A DNA stretch of 47,726 bases from Flavobacterium hydatis (lineage in GTDB: Bacteria > Bacteroidota > Bacteroidia > Flavobacteriales > Flavobacteriaceae): contig NZ_JPRM01000038.1 of NCBI RefSeq assembly GCF_000737695.1, positions 1 to 47,726 of the forward strand, written 5' to 3'. A program made the translations under genes and the position numbers. The notes beneath the pieces were generated by a model. It saw only the letters and a program-made list of their open reading frames with translations, ran no database searches and was not told where the DNA came from. Shown one piece after another: positions 1 through 7,459 of the stretch; position 1 is the stretch's first letter, and each line of letters starts with the position of its first letter.

Positions 1-621
1 GAAACCAACGCAGCATTAGAAAACGTAAAAGTAACCCTGCTCGACGACCAGTTTAAAACAATAAACGAAGTAACAACCGCGGCAGACGGAGCATACAGCT
101 TTAAGGTAGATTGCAACAAAACCTACCATATACGAGTAGCCAAACAAGACTATGAAACGATAGAAGTTCCTGTAATCATAAAAGAACAACCAGGAGAAAC
201 CAAACAACCAATTGCATTAGAAAAACGCATCAAACCAATTACAGTAGGAACCGATTTAGCCAAAACGCTAAACATCCCAATCATCTATTTTGATTTAGAT
301 AAATCGATCATCCGCAAAGATGCCGCTTTCGAACTAGAGAAAATTCTAGCGGTAATGCAACAATACCCAAAGATGAAAATTGATATCCGTTCTCATACCG
401 ATAGTCGTCAAACAGCCAAATACAACTTGGCCTTATCCGACAGAAGAGCTAAATCAACCCAACAATGGTTGATAAAAAACGGAATCAAAGCCAATAGATT
501 AACTGCCAAAGGTTATGGCGAGAGTCAACTTGTAAATCACTGTTCAGACGGAGTTCCTTGCTCTGAAACTGAACATCAATTAAACAGAAGAAGTGAGTTT
601 ATTGTTGTCTCGATGGAGTAA
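1..621 (+). CDS. OmpA-family outer-membrane/peptidoglycan-binding protein, C-terminal part
   Basis: The frame is open from base 1 to the TAA at 619-621, so this is the last 206 residues of a longer protein whose start lies outside the window. The first part (to about residue 75) looks like a carboxypeptidase-regulatory-like beta fold (features: LENVKVTL, DGAYSF, CNKTYHIRV). The rest is an OmpA domain: IYFDLDKS at about residue 96, then SHTDSR, LSDRRA, KGYGES and a C-terminal LNRRSEF. The OmpA fold binds peptidoglycan through the Asp and Arg of these motifs. Bacteroidota proteins of this kind usually carry PD40/WD40-like repeats upstream and often sit after a PorP/SprF-like gene; that part is inference because the region is not visible. 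A strong terminator follows immediately. Confidence 0.88.
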   Translation, partial: ETNAALENVKVTLLDDQFKTINEVTTAADGAYSFKVDCNKTYHIRVAKQDYETIEVPVIIKEQPGETKQPIALEKRIKPITVGTDLAKTLNIPIIYFDLDKSIIRKDAAFELEKILAVMQQYPKMKIDIRSHTDSRQTAKYNLALSDRRAKSTQQWLIKNGIKANRLTAKGYGESQLVNHCSDGVPCSETEHQLNRRSEFIVVSME

Positions 622-645
622 ATTAAATTAATTGTCAATCAATCA

Positions 646-677
646 AAAGCCCTTTCTAAATTTTAGAAAGGGCTTTT
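646..677 (+). terminator. Rho-independent terminator after the OmpA-family gene
   Basis: AAGCCCTTTCTAAA pairs with TTTAGAAAGGGCTT with almost no loop and is followed by a T run. It begins about 25 bp after the stop codon. Confidence 0.85.
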
Positions 678-718
678 TTAGTTGAGTTTTAAAGGTTCTA
701 AGGTACTAAGGTTCTGAG

Positions 719-942
719 AGTTTTCAGTAGCAGTCTCAGTTTTCAGTTTCAGTCGCGGCAAAGCTTAGCGAACTTTGCGAAAAACCTTGCGCACTCTGCG
801 GTTAATTTTCTGCCACTAAGTATTGAGACTGAAAACTTTTCCCACCACAGATTAAAATGATTAAACTGATTTTTATTGAGTGTAAATACTATATTCTTGA
901 AACTGTCACTGAAAACTGAGACTGAGACTGAAACTGATAACT
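719..942. repeat. Palindromic intergenic repeat cluster (CAGT-type arms around a CGCAAAG-type core)
   Basis: A perfect 17-bp inverted pair, CAGTCTCAGTTTTCAGT at 731-747 and its complement at 908-924, encloses a block rich in CGCAAAG/CTTTGCG words (about 753-812). The core is the same family as the repeats at 6836-7048, 7195-7217 and 33227-33276. The outer CAGT words recur, degenerated, at 18921-18985. No coding potential is seen. It fills the gap between the terminator at 646-677 and the end of the regulator gene. Confidence 0.6.
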
Positions 943-946
943 GTTC

Positions 947-1555
947 TTAAATACTAATCTGATACGCACATCTTCTTTCGCCAGCAATAATATGACTCAC
1001 ACGATTAATGCTAACTTCTTTACCTAATACAGACCTGAATGTATTTAATTCGGAAGAACAAAAACCTTGACAAATTGTTGCAGCAGCACAAATAGGACAG
1101 TGATTTTCGACAAAAAGATATCCCTCGTCATTCTTAGCGTATTCCGCCATATAACCTTCTCTTGTTCTTATTTCGACAAGCTTTTCTATTTTTTGTTCCA
1201 AATCATTAATAGTATCAATTTCTTCATGATACTTCTTTTTCCCTGATTCTTCATATACATCAATAACCGCTTGCATAGTATCTCCGCCCATGGCGTTAAT
1301 AATGTTAATTAGCTTTAGGGTTAATTCGGCATGCGTATCAGGAAACTTAGAATTTCCATTCGCCGTAAGGCTATAAGTTTTTTGCGGTCTACCCACACCT
1401 TTAGACTCTTCTTGAGGATGAATTAAATCTTCTTCGACAAGTTTAAGTAGCTGTTGCCTAACTCCTTCTTTTGTTATTTTAAGCTCATGTGCAATCTCGA
1501 GAGCCGTAAGAGAACCTCGCATTTTGAGCAACATTAAAATCTTATTTGTAGTCAT
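947..1555 (-). CDS. SufR-like winged-helix regulator with a cysteine cluster
   Basis: This 202-residue transcription factor belongs to the COG2345/SufR type. Residues 1-65 form a winged helix (ALEIAHELKITKEGVRQQLLKL, with wing GVGRPQKTY). The C-terminal half has Cys153, 156, 162, 166 and 196. C153-x12-C166 matches the first spacing of the SufR [Fe-S] motif. The middle Cys of the classical four-Cys SufR pattern appears to be absent, while C156 and C162 are additional. SufR proteins bind a [4Fe-4S] cluster and repress iron-sulfur assembly genes; here the neighbours are instead a DUF2480 gene and an RND efflux pump. Its own promoter overlaps a perfect inverted repeat at 1587-1613 shared with the divergent operon, so autoregulation and control of the pump are likely. 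The ligand is unknown. Confidence 0.8.
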   Translation of the reverse strand: MTTNKILMLLKMRGSLTALEIAHELKITKEGVRQQLLKLVEEDLIHPQEESKGVGRPQKTYSLTANGNSKFPDTHAELTLKLINIINAMGGDTMQAVIDVYEESGKKKYHEEIDTINDLEQKIEKLVEIRTREGYMAEYAKNDEGYLFVENHCPICAAATICQGFCSSELNTFRSVLGKEVSINRVSHIIAGERRCAYQISI

Positions 1556-1578
1556 AAATTAATAAAACAAGTATTTAG

Positions 1579-1621
1579 TTGTTTTATTATGCAAAAATAT
1601 TAATTTTGCATAACTTATCAA
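1579..1621. promoter_or_regulatory. Overlapping divergent promoters inside a palindromic operator
   Basis: A perfect inverted repeat, TTATGCAAAA-N7-TTTTGCATAA, lies at 1587-1596 and 1604-1613. On the plus strand TTG (1579-1581), 19 bp and TAATTTTG (1601-1608) form a Bacteroidota promoter. On the minus strand TTG (1621-1619), 19 bp and TATTTTTG (1599-1592) form another. The palindrome therefore covers both -7 elements. The minus transcript starts about 30 nt before the regulator gene. The plus transcript would have a leader of about 380 nt before the DUF2480 gene. Confidence 0.7.
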
Positions 1622-1991
1622 AGCGCATTGCTAGATATTATTAACCTAAGAGCAATGAATATTGAGAGTTACAGAAATTATTAATGCAAACTATATATTA
1701 TGGTACTAGAATTACAATCACCACCCATTAGTTCATATAATAGGATTAATTTACCTGTATATATCGTTCCGTACTGGAATGTGTTAATGAAAATCTACAA
1801 ATAGTACATACTCTCCACAATAGATTTTAGAAATCTCAAAAACTTTTAATTCTAATTAAAGCGGTTTTTACAACGTACTCAACAAGCTAGAATAGTATCT
1901 AAAGTTGGGCAGGGGATACCTATGTCTAAAAATTAGCAAAACTCAAAAATTTAAACACAACAAATAACACAATTTTTTTAATAATCATGAT
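1622..1991 (+). other. Long AT-rich leader/intergenic region before the DUF2480-RND operon
   Basis: About 370 bp lie between the divergent promoter and the DUF2480 start. No second TAnnTTTG promoter with a properly spaced TTG was found. A 15-codon frame rich in Ile and Thr (1684-1731) is present but has no supporting features. I see no recognised riboswitch or terminator hairpin. It may be an untranslated leader. Confidence 0.4.
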
Positions 1992-2489
1992 ATGGAAATA
2001 ATAAACAAAATAGAAGCTTCAGGCATACAAACCCTCGATTTACGGTCGTATAGACCCATCGAAAATGATTTTATAGTATTTGATATAGTACCATTTCTTA
2101 TAGAAGATTTTCTGTTGCAAGAAAAAACATTCCGACTAGAAATGGCCAATATCGATTGGAACCAATATAAAGGAAAAGATGTAGTAATCACCTGTTCCAA
2201 TGATGCCATAGTTCCGCTTTGGGCTTACGTATTAATCAGTTCATTACTAGCCCCACATACATCTATAGTAGTGTATTCAACAACTGGAAATCATGAAGCA
2301 GTTTTATGGATGGAAAGAATAAGAAAAATAGAATTTTCGGCTTTTATCAATCAAAAAGTAGTGCTTAAAGCTAACTCATCTATCCCTGAAGAAATTCTAG
2401 TATTGGCTACAAGTCAATTAATAAAATATGTACAAACCTTAATGTGGGGAGAAGCAGGTTCTCCTTTAATGATTTACAAAAGAAAATAA
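1992..2489 (+). CDS. DUF2480 family protein
   Basis: This 165-residue cytosolic protein has no signal peptide or membrane segment and matches the Bacteroidota DUF2480 family: VFDI near residue 30, DW-x2-Y near 55, then TCSNDAIVPLWAYVL around 68-82 and a C-terminal GEAGSPLMIYKRK. The function is unknown. From memory, the usual family copy sits with SUF iron-sulfur assembly genes (SufE, DUF59) and ends in a GEPCS-like motif. Here the corresponding position has Gly rather than Cys, so this looks like a divergent paralogue. The next gene starts 8 bp after the stop, so it is translated from the same message as the RND adaptor. The neighbouring regulator is SufR-like, which reinforces an iron-sulfur link by context only. 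Confidence 0.75.
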   Translation: MEIINKIEASGIQTLDLRSYRPIENDFIVFDIVPFLIEDFLLQEKTFRLEMANIDWNQYKGKDVVITCSNDAIVPLWAYVLISSLLAPHTSIVVYSTTGNHEAVLWMERIRKIEFSAFINQKVVLKANSSIPEEILVLATSQLIKYVQTLMWGEAGSPLMIYKRK

Positions 2490-2497
2490 AAGACCAA

Positions 2498-3622
2498 ATG
2501 AAAAAAATAATAGCAATCCTGTTTATAGGAACACTTTCGATAGTGTCATGTAACACCAAAGATGCAGCACAAACAGAAAGTCCGACAGCATATCCTACGC
2601 TTACGCTAAAGGCACAAAATGCAGATGTTTCGGTAGAATATCCAACTACTTTAGAAGGAGAACAAACTGTCGAAATACGCTCTAAAATAGACGGATATAT
2701 AGAGCAGGTTTATGTAGAAGAAGGTTCGGCTGTAGCCAAAGGACAACCTTTATTTAAAATAGACGCTAATAGTTATTTGCAAGAAGTAAACAATAAGAAA
2801 GCGGCAGTTCTAGCTGCCGAAGCTAGTCTGGAAACAGCAGTTATACAAACCAAAAGAACGGCAGCATTGGCAGAAAAAAAGATTATAAACAACTACGAAT
2901 TAACATCTGCCAAGAATATTGAAAGAGTAAAAAGAGCTGAATTAAGTCAGGCAAATGCAGATTTATCAGCCGCAAAATCTAAGCTTGCTTTTACCAATAT
3001 TGTAAGCCCGATAAATGGAGTAGTAGGAAGCTTGCCATATAAAATAGGAAGTTTGGTGAGCAGTTCGGCACCAGACCCAATAACTACAGTTGCCAATACC
3101 AAAAATGTCTTTGCCTATTTCTCCTTGAGTCAGCAACAATTAAATTCTTTTTTAAGCCAATATACAGGAAATCAATTAAAGGATAAATTCAAGAATATGC
3201 CAGCCGTTTCATTAGTGACTGCCGATGGTGAAACCTATCCAGTAAAAGGAAAAATTCAGACTCTAAGCGGTGTATTAAATGCAAGTACAGGTTCGGCAAA
3301 TTTTAAAGCCGTTTTCCCAAATCCCGATGGTAAATTATGGAGTGGAGCAAGTGCTACAATTGTTATTCCGACACAGTTTAATGATGCGATTCTGGTTCCT
3401 AAAAAAGCAGTATTCGAATTGCAAGGACGCTTTTTTGTCTTTACTGTAGATGCACAAAATGTAGTGCATAATACCGAAATAAAAATAAGAAATACTGCAA
3501 CTGAAAAAGAATATGTAGTAACCGAAGGCGTAAAATCTGGAGATATAATAATCATCGACGGAATAGGAAATTTAAGAGATGGAGTAAAAATCGCACCGAC
3601 AGTTTCTTCATCAAAAAAATAA
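2498..3622 (+). CDS. RND efflux periplasmic adaptor lipoprotein (AcrA/HlyD family)
   Basis: This 374-residue membrane-fusion protein bridges an RND pump and an outer-membrane channel. The start at 2498 (MKKIIAILF) is preferred to an in-frame ATG 54 bp upstream because it gives a clean lipoprotein signal ending in IVSC, with the acylated Cys about residue 19. Then come a barrel-sandwich/lipoyl half (EIRSKIDGYIEQVYVEEGSAVAKGQPLF), a coiled-coil hairpin over the alternating Ala/Glu/Lys stretch, the second lipoyl half (SPINGVVGSLPYKIGSLV) and beta-barrel and membrane-proximal domains. It follows the DUF2480 gene by 8 bp and precedes the permease by 6 bp, so it is an operon member. The substrate cannot be read from the sequence. 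Confidence 0.92.
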   Translation: MKKIIAILFIGTLSIVSCNTKDAAQTESPTAYPTLTLKAQNADVSVEYPTTLEGEQTVEIRSKIDGYIEQVYVEEGSAVAKGQPLFKIDANSYLQEVNNKKAAVLAAEASLETAVIQTKRTAALAEKKIINNYELTSAKNIERVKRAELSQANADLSAAKSKLAFTNIVSPINGVVGSLPYKIGSLVSSSAPDPITTVANTKNVFAYFSLSQQQLNSFLSQYTGNQLKDKFKNMPAVSLVTADGETYPVKGKIQTLSGVLNASTGSANFKAVFPNPDGKLWSGASATIVIPTQFNDAILVPKKAVFELQGRFFVFTVDAQNVVHNTEIKIRNTATEKEYVVTEGVKSGDIIIIDGIGNLRDGVKIAPTVSSSKK

Positions 3623-3628
3623 AAAGAC

Positions 3629-6600
3629 ATGTTTAGAAAATTTATAGAAAATCCGGTATTATCCACCGTAATATCGATAATCATAGTGATTTTAGGATTG
3701 CTAGGATTAGCCTCGTTACCCATATCACAATACCCCGAAATTGCTCCACCCACAGTAGTTGTAACTGCATCTTACCAAGGAGCAAGCGCCGATGTAGTTA
3801 TGAAAAGCGTGATTGTTCCTCTTGAAGAACAAATAAACGGAGTCGAGAATATGACCTACATGACATCTACCGCAAGTAGTAATGGTACAGCATCGATAAC
3901 CATATTTTTTAAGCAGGGAACAAATCCGGATATGGCAGCCGTAAACGTTCAGAACAGAGTTACAAAGGCTACGAGTTTGTTACCAAATGAGGTTATTAAA
4001 TCGGGTATTACAACCAGCAAACAGCTAAGTAGTACAGCGTTTAGTTTCTTGTTATATAGTAAAGACGGAAAATATGACGAAAAATTCCTTGATAATTATT
4101 TGAGAATAAATATCATGCCCGAGATGAAACGTGTTGAAGGAGTAGGAGGAACAGAAATTTATAGTAGTCAGGAATATTCGATGCGTATTTGGTTAAAACC
4201 CGATGCAATGGCGAGTCAAGGCTTAGTTCCCGATGATATTATTACAGCATTAAAAGAACAAAATATCGAAGCTGCTCCAGGTAAAATTGGAGAAAACAGT
4301 AAAGAATCGGTTCAATACTCCTTAAAATTTACAGGAAGATTAGAAAATCCAGCAGAGTTTGAAAACATTGTTTTAAGAAGTGGCAAACAAGGGAGTTTAT
4401 TACATCTAAAAGATGTTGCCGATATAGAGTTTGGTGCTTTAGATTATACGACTTCATTAATTACCCAAGGAAAAGTTTCTTCGGGAGGAGCAATAAGTCA
4501 GATTTCAGGATCGAATGCGAGAGAACTTATTATTGCCTGTGAAGACATATTAAAAAAAGCATCGAAAGATTTTCCTCCGGGATTAGAGTATCATACATTC
4601 TTAAATGCCAATGACTTTCTAGACGCTTCAATCGAAAAAGTAATCTATACTATTATCGAAGCTTTTATTTTGGTTTTTATTGTCGTGTTTATCTTTTTGC
4701 AAGATTTTAGATCAACATTAATTCCGGCAATTGCCGTTCCTGTATCGATTATTGGTACGTTCTTTTTCTTAAAGTTATTTGGATTCACGATTAATTTACT
4801 GACGCTTTTTGCTTTGGTTCTTGCGATTGGTATTGTTGTCGATGATGCGATTGTTGTTGTCGAAGCAGTTCATGCAAAATTAGATCAAGGAGCAAAATCG
4901 GCTAAGAAAGCGACCATTCATGCTATGAGCGAGATTAGCGGAGCAATTATATCTATTACCTTAATTATGTCGGCGGTATTTATTCCAGTAACGTTCATTA
5001 CAGGTTCGGCGGGTGTATTTTACAAACAGTTTGGTTTAACATTGGCTGTAGCCATATTAATTTCGGCAATTAATGCATTGACTTTAAGTCCTGCGCTTTG
5101 TGCTATTTTATTAAAACCACACGATTCAGAAAAATCAAATCATCCTAAAGGTTTCTTGCCAAGATTCTATGCGAGTTTTAATGTAGCTTTTGAAACGGTT
5201 ACAAATAAATACATTAACGCAGTTCGATTTCTGATTCGCAGAAAATGGATTTCATTAGTTGCAATTGCAATATTTGGATTGATATTTTATGCTTTAATAA
5301 AAACAACTCCAACTGGGTTTGTACCCAATGATGATGGAGGAGCTATTTTTGGGAATGTAGTTTTACCACCATCTTCGACTCTGGAACGCACCGAAGAAAT
5401 TACAAAAGAAATAGATAGTATTGCGAGAAGTATTCCCGAAATAGAGCTATCATCGACCCTTTCGGGAATGGACTTAATTCACGGTTCAGGAGGTTCTTAT
5501 GGTGCATTATTTATACGATTGAAACCTTGGAATGAAAGAAAAGGAAAAACTCAGGATGTAAATTCTATCGTTGCCCAATTGTTTGCCAAAACAGCACATA
5601 TAAAAGGAGCAAGTATTATTTTCTTTGCCGCGCCAACTTTACAAGGATTTGGAAACAGCAACGGTTTTGAAGTGCAATTGCAAGATAAAACGGGAGGAAG
5701 TTATCAGAATTTTGATAAGAACATCGGGAAGTTTATGGTAGCAATAAATCAGCGACCGGAGATTATGTATGCCACAAGTCCGTTTAATATCGGTTTCCCC
5801 GAAATGGAAGTTAATGTAAATGTGGCTAAATGTAAAGATGCGGGGGTATCTGTAAACACAGTTCTTAATACGCTTCAAGGTTATTTTGGCGGAATCTATG
5901 CTTCGGATATTAATAAATTCGGAAAGCAATATAGAGTAATGTTGCAATCACATCCTGATTACAGAGCGAAAGAAAGTGATATTAATAAAGTTTTTGTTAG
6001 AACAGATAAAGGAGCAATGGCACCAATTTCGGAGTTTGTAACCTTGAAAAAAACGTATGGTCCAGAATTTATAAACCGATTTAATCTATTCACTTCGACT
6101 ACAGTTACAGGAGCGCCAAACGCAGGATATAGCTCGGGAGATGCGATAAAAGCAATTGAAGAAGTGGCTGCACAAACATTAGACAGAGGATATACATATC
6201 AGTTTTCTGGTTTAACCAAAGAAGAACTTTCTAGCGGAAGCCAAACAACATTAATCTTCGGGCTTTGTCTAATCTTTATTTACTTCTTGTTAAGTGCACA
6301 ATACAAGAGTTATATTTTGCCTTTTTCGGTATTGTTATCATTACCAATAGGGCTTGCAGGTGCATTTATATTCGCGAATTTGTTTGGGGTCGATAATAAT
6401 ATTTTCCTTCAGATAAGTTTGATTATGCTAATAGGTCTTTTGGCAAAAAACGCAATTCTTATTGTAGAGTTTGCACTATTACATCGCTTAAGCGGAAGAA
6501 GCCTAGTGCAGTCGGCAATATTTGGTGCAAGAGCCAGATTAAGACCAATATTAATGACCTCTTTTGCTTTTATCTTCGGATTAATTCCGTTGATGATTGC

Positions 6601-6778
6601 CACAGGAGCTGGTGCGTTAAGTAACAGATCAATTGGTACAGCAGCCGTTGGCGGAATGTTGATTGGGACATTATTCGGCGTTTTCGTGATTCCGGTGCTG
6701 TTTATCATTTTTCAGTCGATGCAAGAAAAAGTAGGTGGAGTAAAAGAACCAGTTCATGAGCCGAGAGTAATTGATTAA
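3629..6778 (+). CDS. RND multidrug efflux permease, HAE1/AcrB family
   Basis: The 1049-residue inner-membrane proton/drug antiporter has the usual length and layout: TM1 at about residues 10-30 (FIENPVLSTVISIIIV), two large periplasmic loops and a duplicated 12-TM core. Proton-relay residues are present: Asp405-Asp406 in VVDDAIVV (TM4) and Lys940 in GLLAKNAILIVEF (TM10). It pairs with the adaptor directly upstream. The cognate outer-membrane factor is 680 bp downstream beyond a repeat cluster, which is unusual because in the second RND locus of this window the permease and channel genes overlap. The gene appears intact. The substrate is unknown; hydrophobic drugs, dyes or detergents are typical of the family. 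Confidence 0.95.
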   Translation: MFRKFIENPVLSTVISIIIVILGLLGLASLPISQYPEIAPPTVVVTASYQGASADVVMKSVIVPLEEQINGVENMTYMTSTASSNGTASITIFFKQGTNPDMAAVNVQNRVTKATSLLPNEVIKSGITTSKQLSSTAFSFLLYSKDGKYDEKFLDNYLRINIMPEMKRVEGVGGTEIYSSQEYSMRIWLKPDAMASQGLVPDDIITALKEQNIEAAPGKIGENSKESVQYSLKFTGRLENPAEFENIVLRSGKQGSLLHLKDVADIEFGALDYTTSLITQGKVSSGGAISQISGSNARELIIACEDILKKASKDFPPGLEYHTFLNANDFLDASIEKVIYTIIEAFILVFIVVFIFLQDFRSTLIPAIAVPVSIIGTFFFLKLFGFTINLLTLFALVLAIGIVVDDAIVVVEAVHAKLDQGAKSAKKATIHAMSEISGAIISITLIMSAVFIPVTFITGSAGVFYKQFGLTLAVAILISAINALTLSPALCAILLKPHDSEKSNHPKGFLPRFYASFNVAFETVTNKYINAVRFLIRRKWISLVAIAIFGLIFYALIKTTPTGFVPNDDGGAIFGNVVLPPSSTLERTEEITKEIDSIARSIPEIELSSTLSGMDLIHGSGGSYGALFIRLKPWNERKGKTQDVNSIVAQLFAKTAHIKGASIIFFAAPTLQGFGNSNGFEVQLQDKTGGSYQNFDKNIGKFMVAINQRPEIMYATSPFNIGFPEMEVNVNVAKCKDAGVSVNTVLNTLQGYFGGIYASDINKFGKQYRVMLQSHPDYRAKESDINKVFVRTDKGAMAPISEFVTLKKTYGPEFINRFNLFTSTTVTGAPNAGYSSGDAIKAIEEVAAQTLDRGYTYQFSGLTKEELSSGSQTTLIFGLCLIFIYFLLSAQYKSYILPFSVLLSLPIGLAGAFIFANLFGVDNNIFLQISLIMLIGLLAKNAILIVEFALLHRLSGRSLVQSAIFGARARLRPILMTSFAFIFGLIPLMIATGAGALSNRSIGTAAVGGMLIGTLFGVFVIPVLFIIFQSMQEKVGGVKEPVHEPRVID

Positions 6779-6835
6779 AGAAGGTTCAGAGTAGCAAAGG
6801 GACAAAGGTTCAGAGGGAATAGCTTTGTGATTATT

Positions 6836-7048
6836 TTACCGCAAAGGGTGCAAAGTTTTTTAAATGAATGGTTTTATAAAAACGCAAAGTTCGCAAAGCT
6901 TTGTGTTGAACCAACTTTGTGGACTCTGTGAAAACCTTTGTAAACTCTGTGGTTAAATCTCATTTAAATATTAAGCAGATTTTTACCGCAAAGGGCGCTA
7001 AGTTTTTTACGCGGATGGTTTTATAAAACGCAAAGTTCGCAAAGCTTC
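6836..7048. repeat. CGCAAAG-type palindromic repeats, one and a half copies
   Basis: The block at about 6836-6957 begins ACCGCAAAGGG and ends CTCTGTGGTTAAA, roughly complementary ends with internal CGCAAAGTTCGCAAAG and CTTTGT words. A second copy starts at about 6984 with the same left half, but it stops at about 7048 where a different repeat (7049-7144) is inserted. Its right half resumes at about 7195 with the CTTTGTGAACTCTGTG word. No coding potential. Confidence 0.65.
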
Positions 7049-7144
7049 GAAAAAACATAGCCAATGGTTTCAACCATTGGAGCGCAATTGGATCATCACA
7101 ATACGTTTCCCAAGGTTGAAACCTTGGGCTATGTTTGAAATACA
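7049..7144. repeat. Cruciform repeat, copy A (CATAGCC/GGCTATG ends with two hairpins)
   Basis: Outer ends CATAGCC and GGCTATG pair. Between them lie two hairpins, CCAATGGTTTCAACCATTGG and CCCAAGGTTGAAACCTTGGG, so the strand can fold as a three-way junction. It sits inside the second CGCAAAG-type repeat. Confidence 0.7.
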
Positions 7145-7194
7145 ACAGTCAGCATGATATTGCTTAAACAGTTCTTTGTGAACTCTGTGAAATC

Positions 7195-7217
7195 CTTTGT
7201 AAACTCTGCGGCTAAAT
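7195..7217. repeat. Right half of the interrupted CGCAAAG-type repeat
   Basis: This segment carries the CTTTGTAAACTCTGCGG end that is missing from the copy broken at 7048. It is the downstream remnant after insertion of the cruciform element. Confidence 0.5.
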
Positions 7218-7249
7218 TTTGGTACTCCTGATAGTTATTAGGATAAAAG

Positions 7250-7362
7250 CTTCGAAAAAACATAGCCAATGGTTAAAACCATTGGAACGCAATATATTGT
7301 CTCAATGTAAATCATCACAAGTTTCCCAAGGTTGAAACCTTGGGCTATGTTTGAAATACAAA
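7250..7362. repeat. Cruciform repeat, copy B
   Basis: It has the same outer ends and same second hairpin as copy A (7049-7144). The first hairpin loop differs (TTAAAACC instead of TTTCAACC) and the linker is longer. Flanks match copy A on both sides (AAGCTTCG before; GAAATACAA and a degenerate GCTTAAA after), so A and B come from duplication of a larger unit. A CGCAAAG-type end (CTTTGCGTAAACC to TTGCGGTTAAA) follows at about 7396-7431. Confidence 0.7.
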
Positions 7363-7459
7363 AACCAACATAATGCCGCTTAAATAGCCTTATGCCTTTG
7401 CGTAAACCTTTGCGTCCCTTGCGGTTAAAATTATAGATTAAAACAAAAAACATATAATA

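Noticed and set aside
1684..1731. Short Ile/Thr-rich frame as an attenuator leader peptide
   Set aside because: No terminator/antiterminator pair follows, and the downstream genes are not amino-acid biosynthesis genes.
3256..3753. Minus-strand frame across the adaptor and permease start
   Set aside because: It lies opposite two well-supported operon genes and has no family features.
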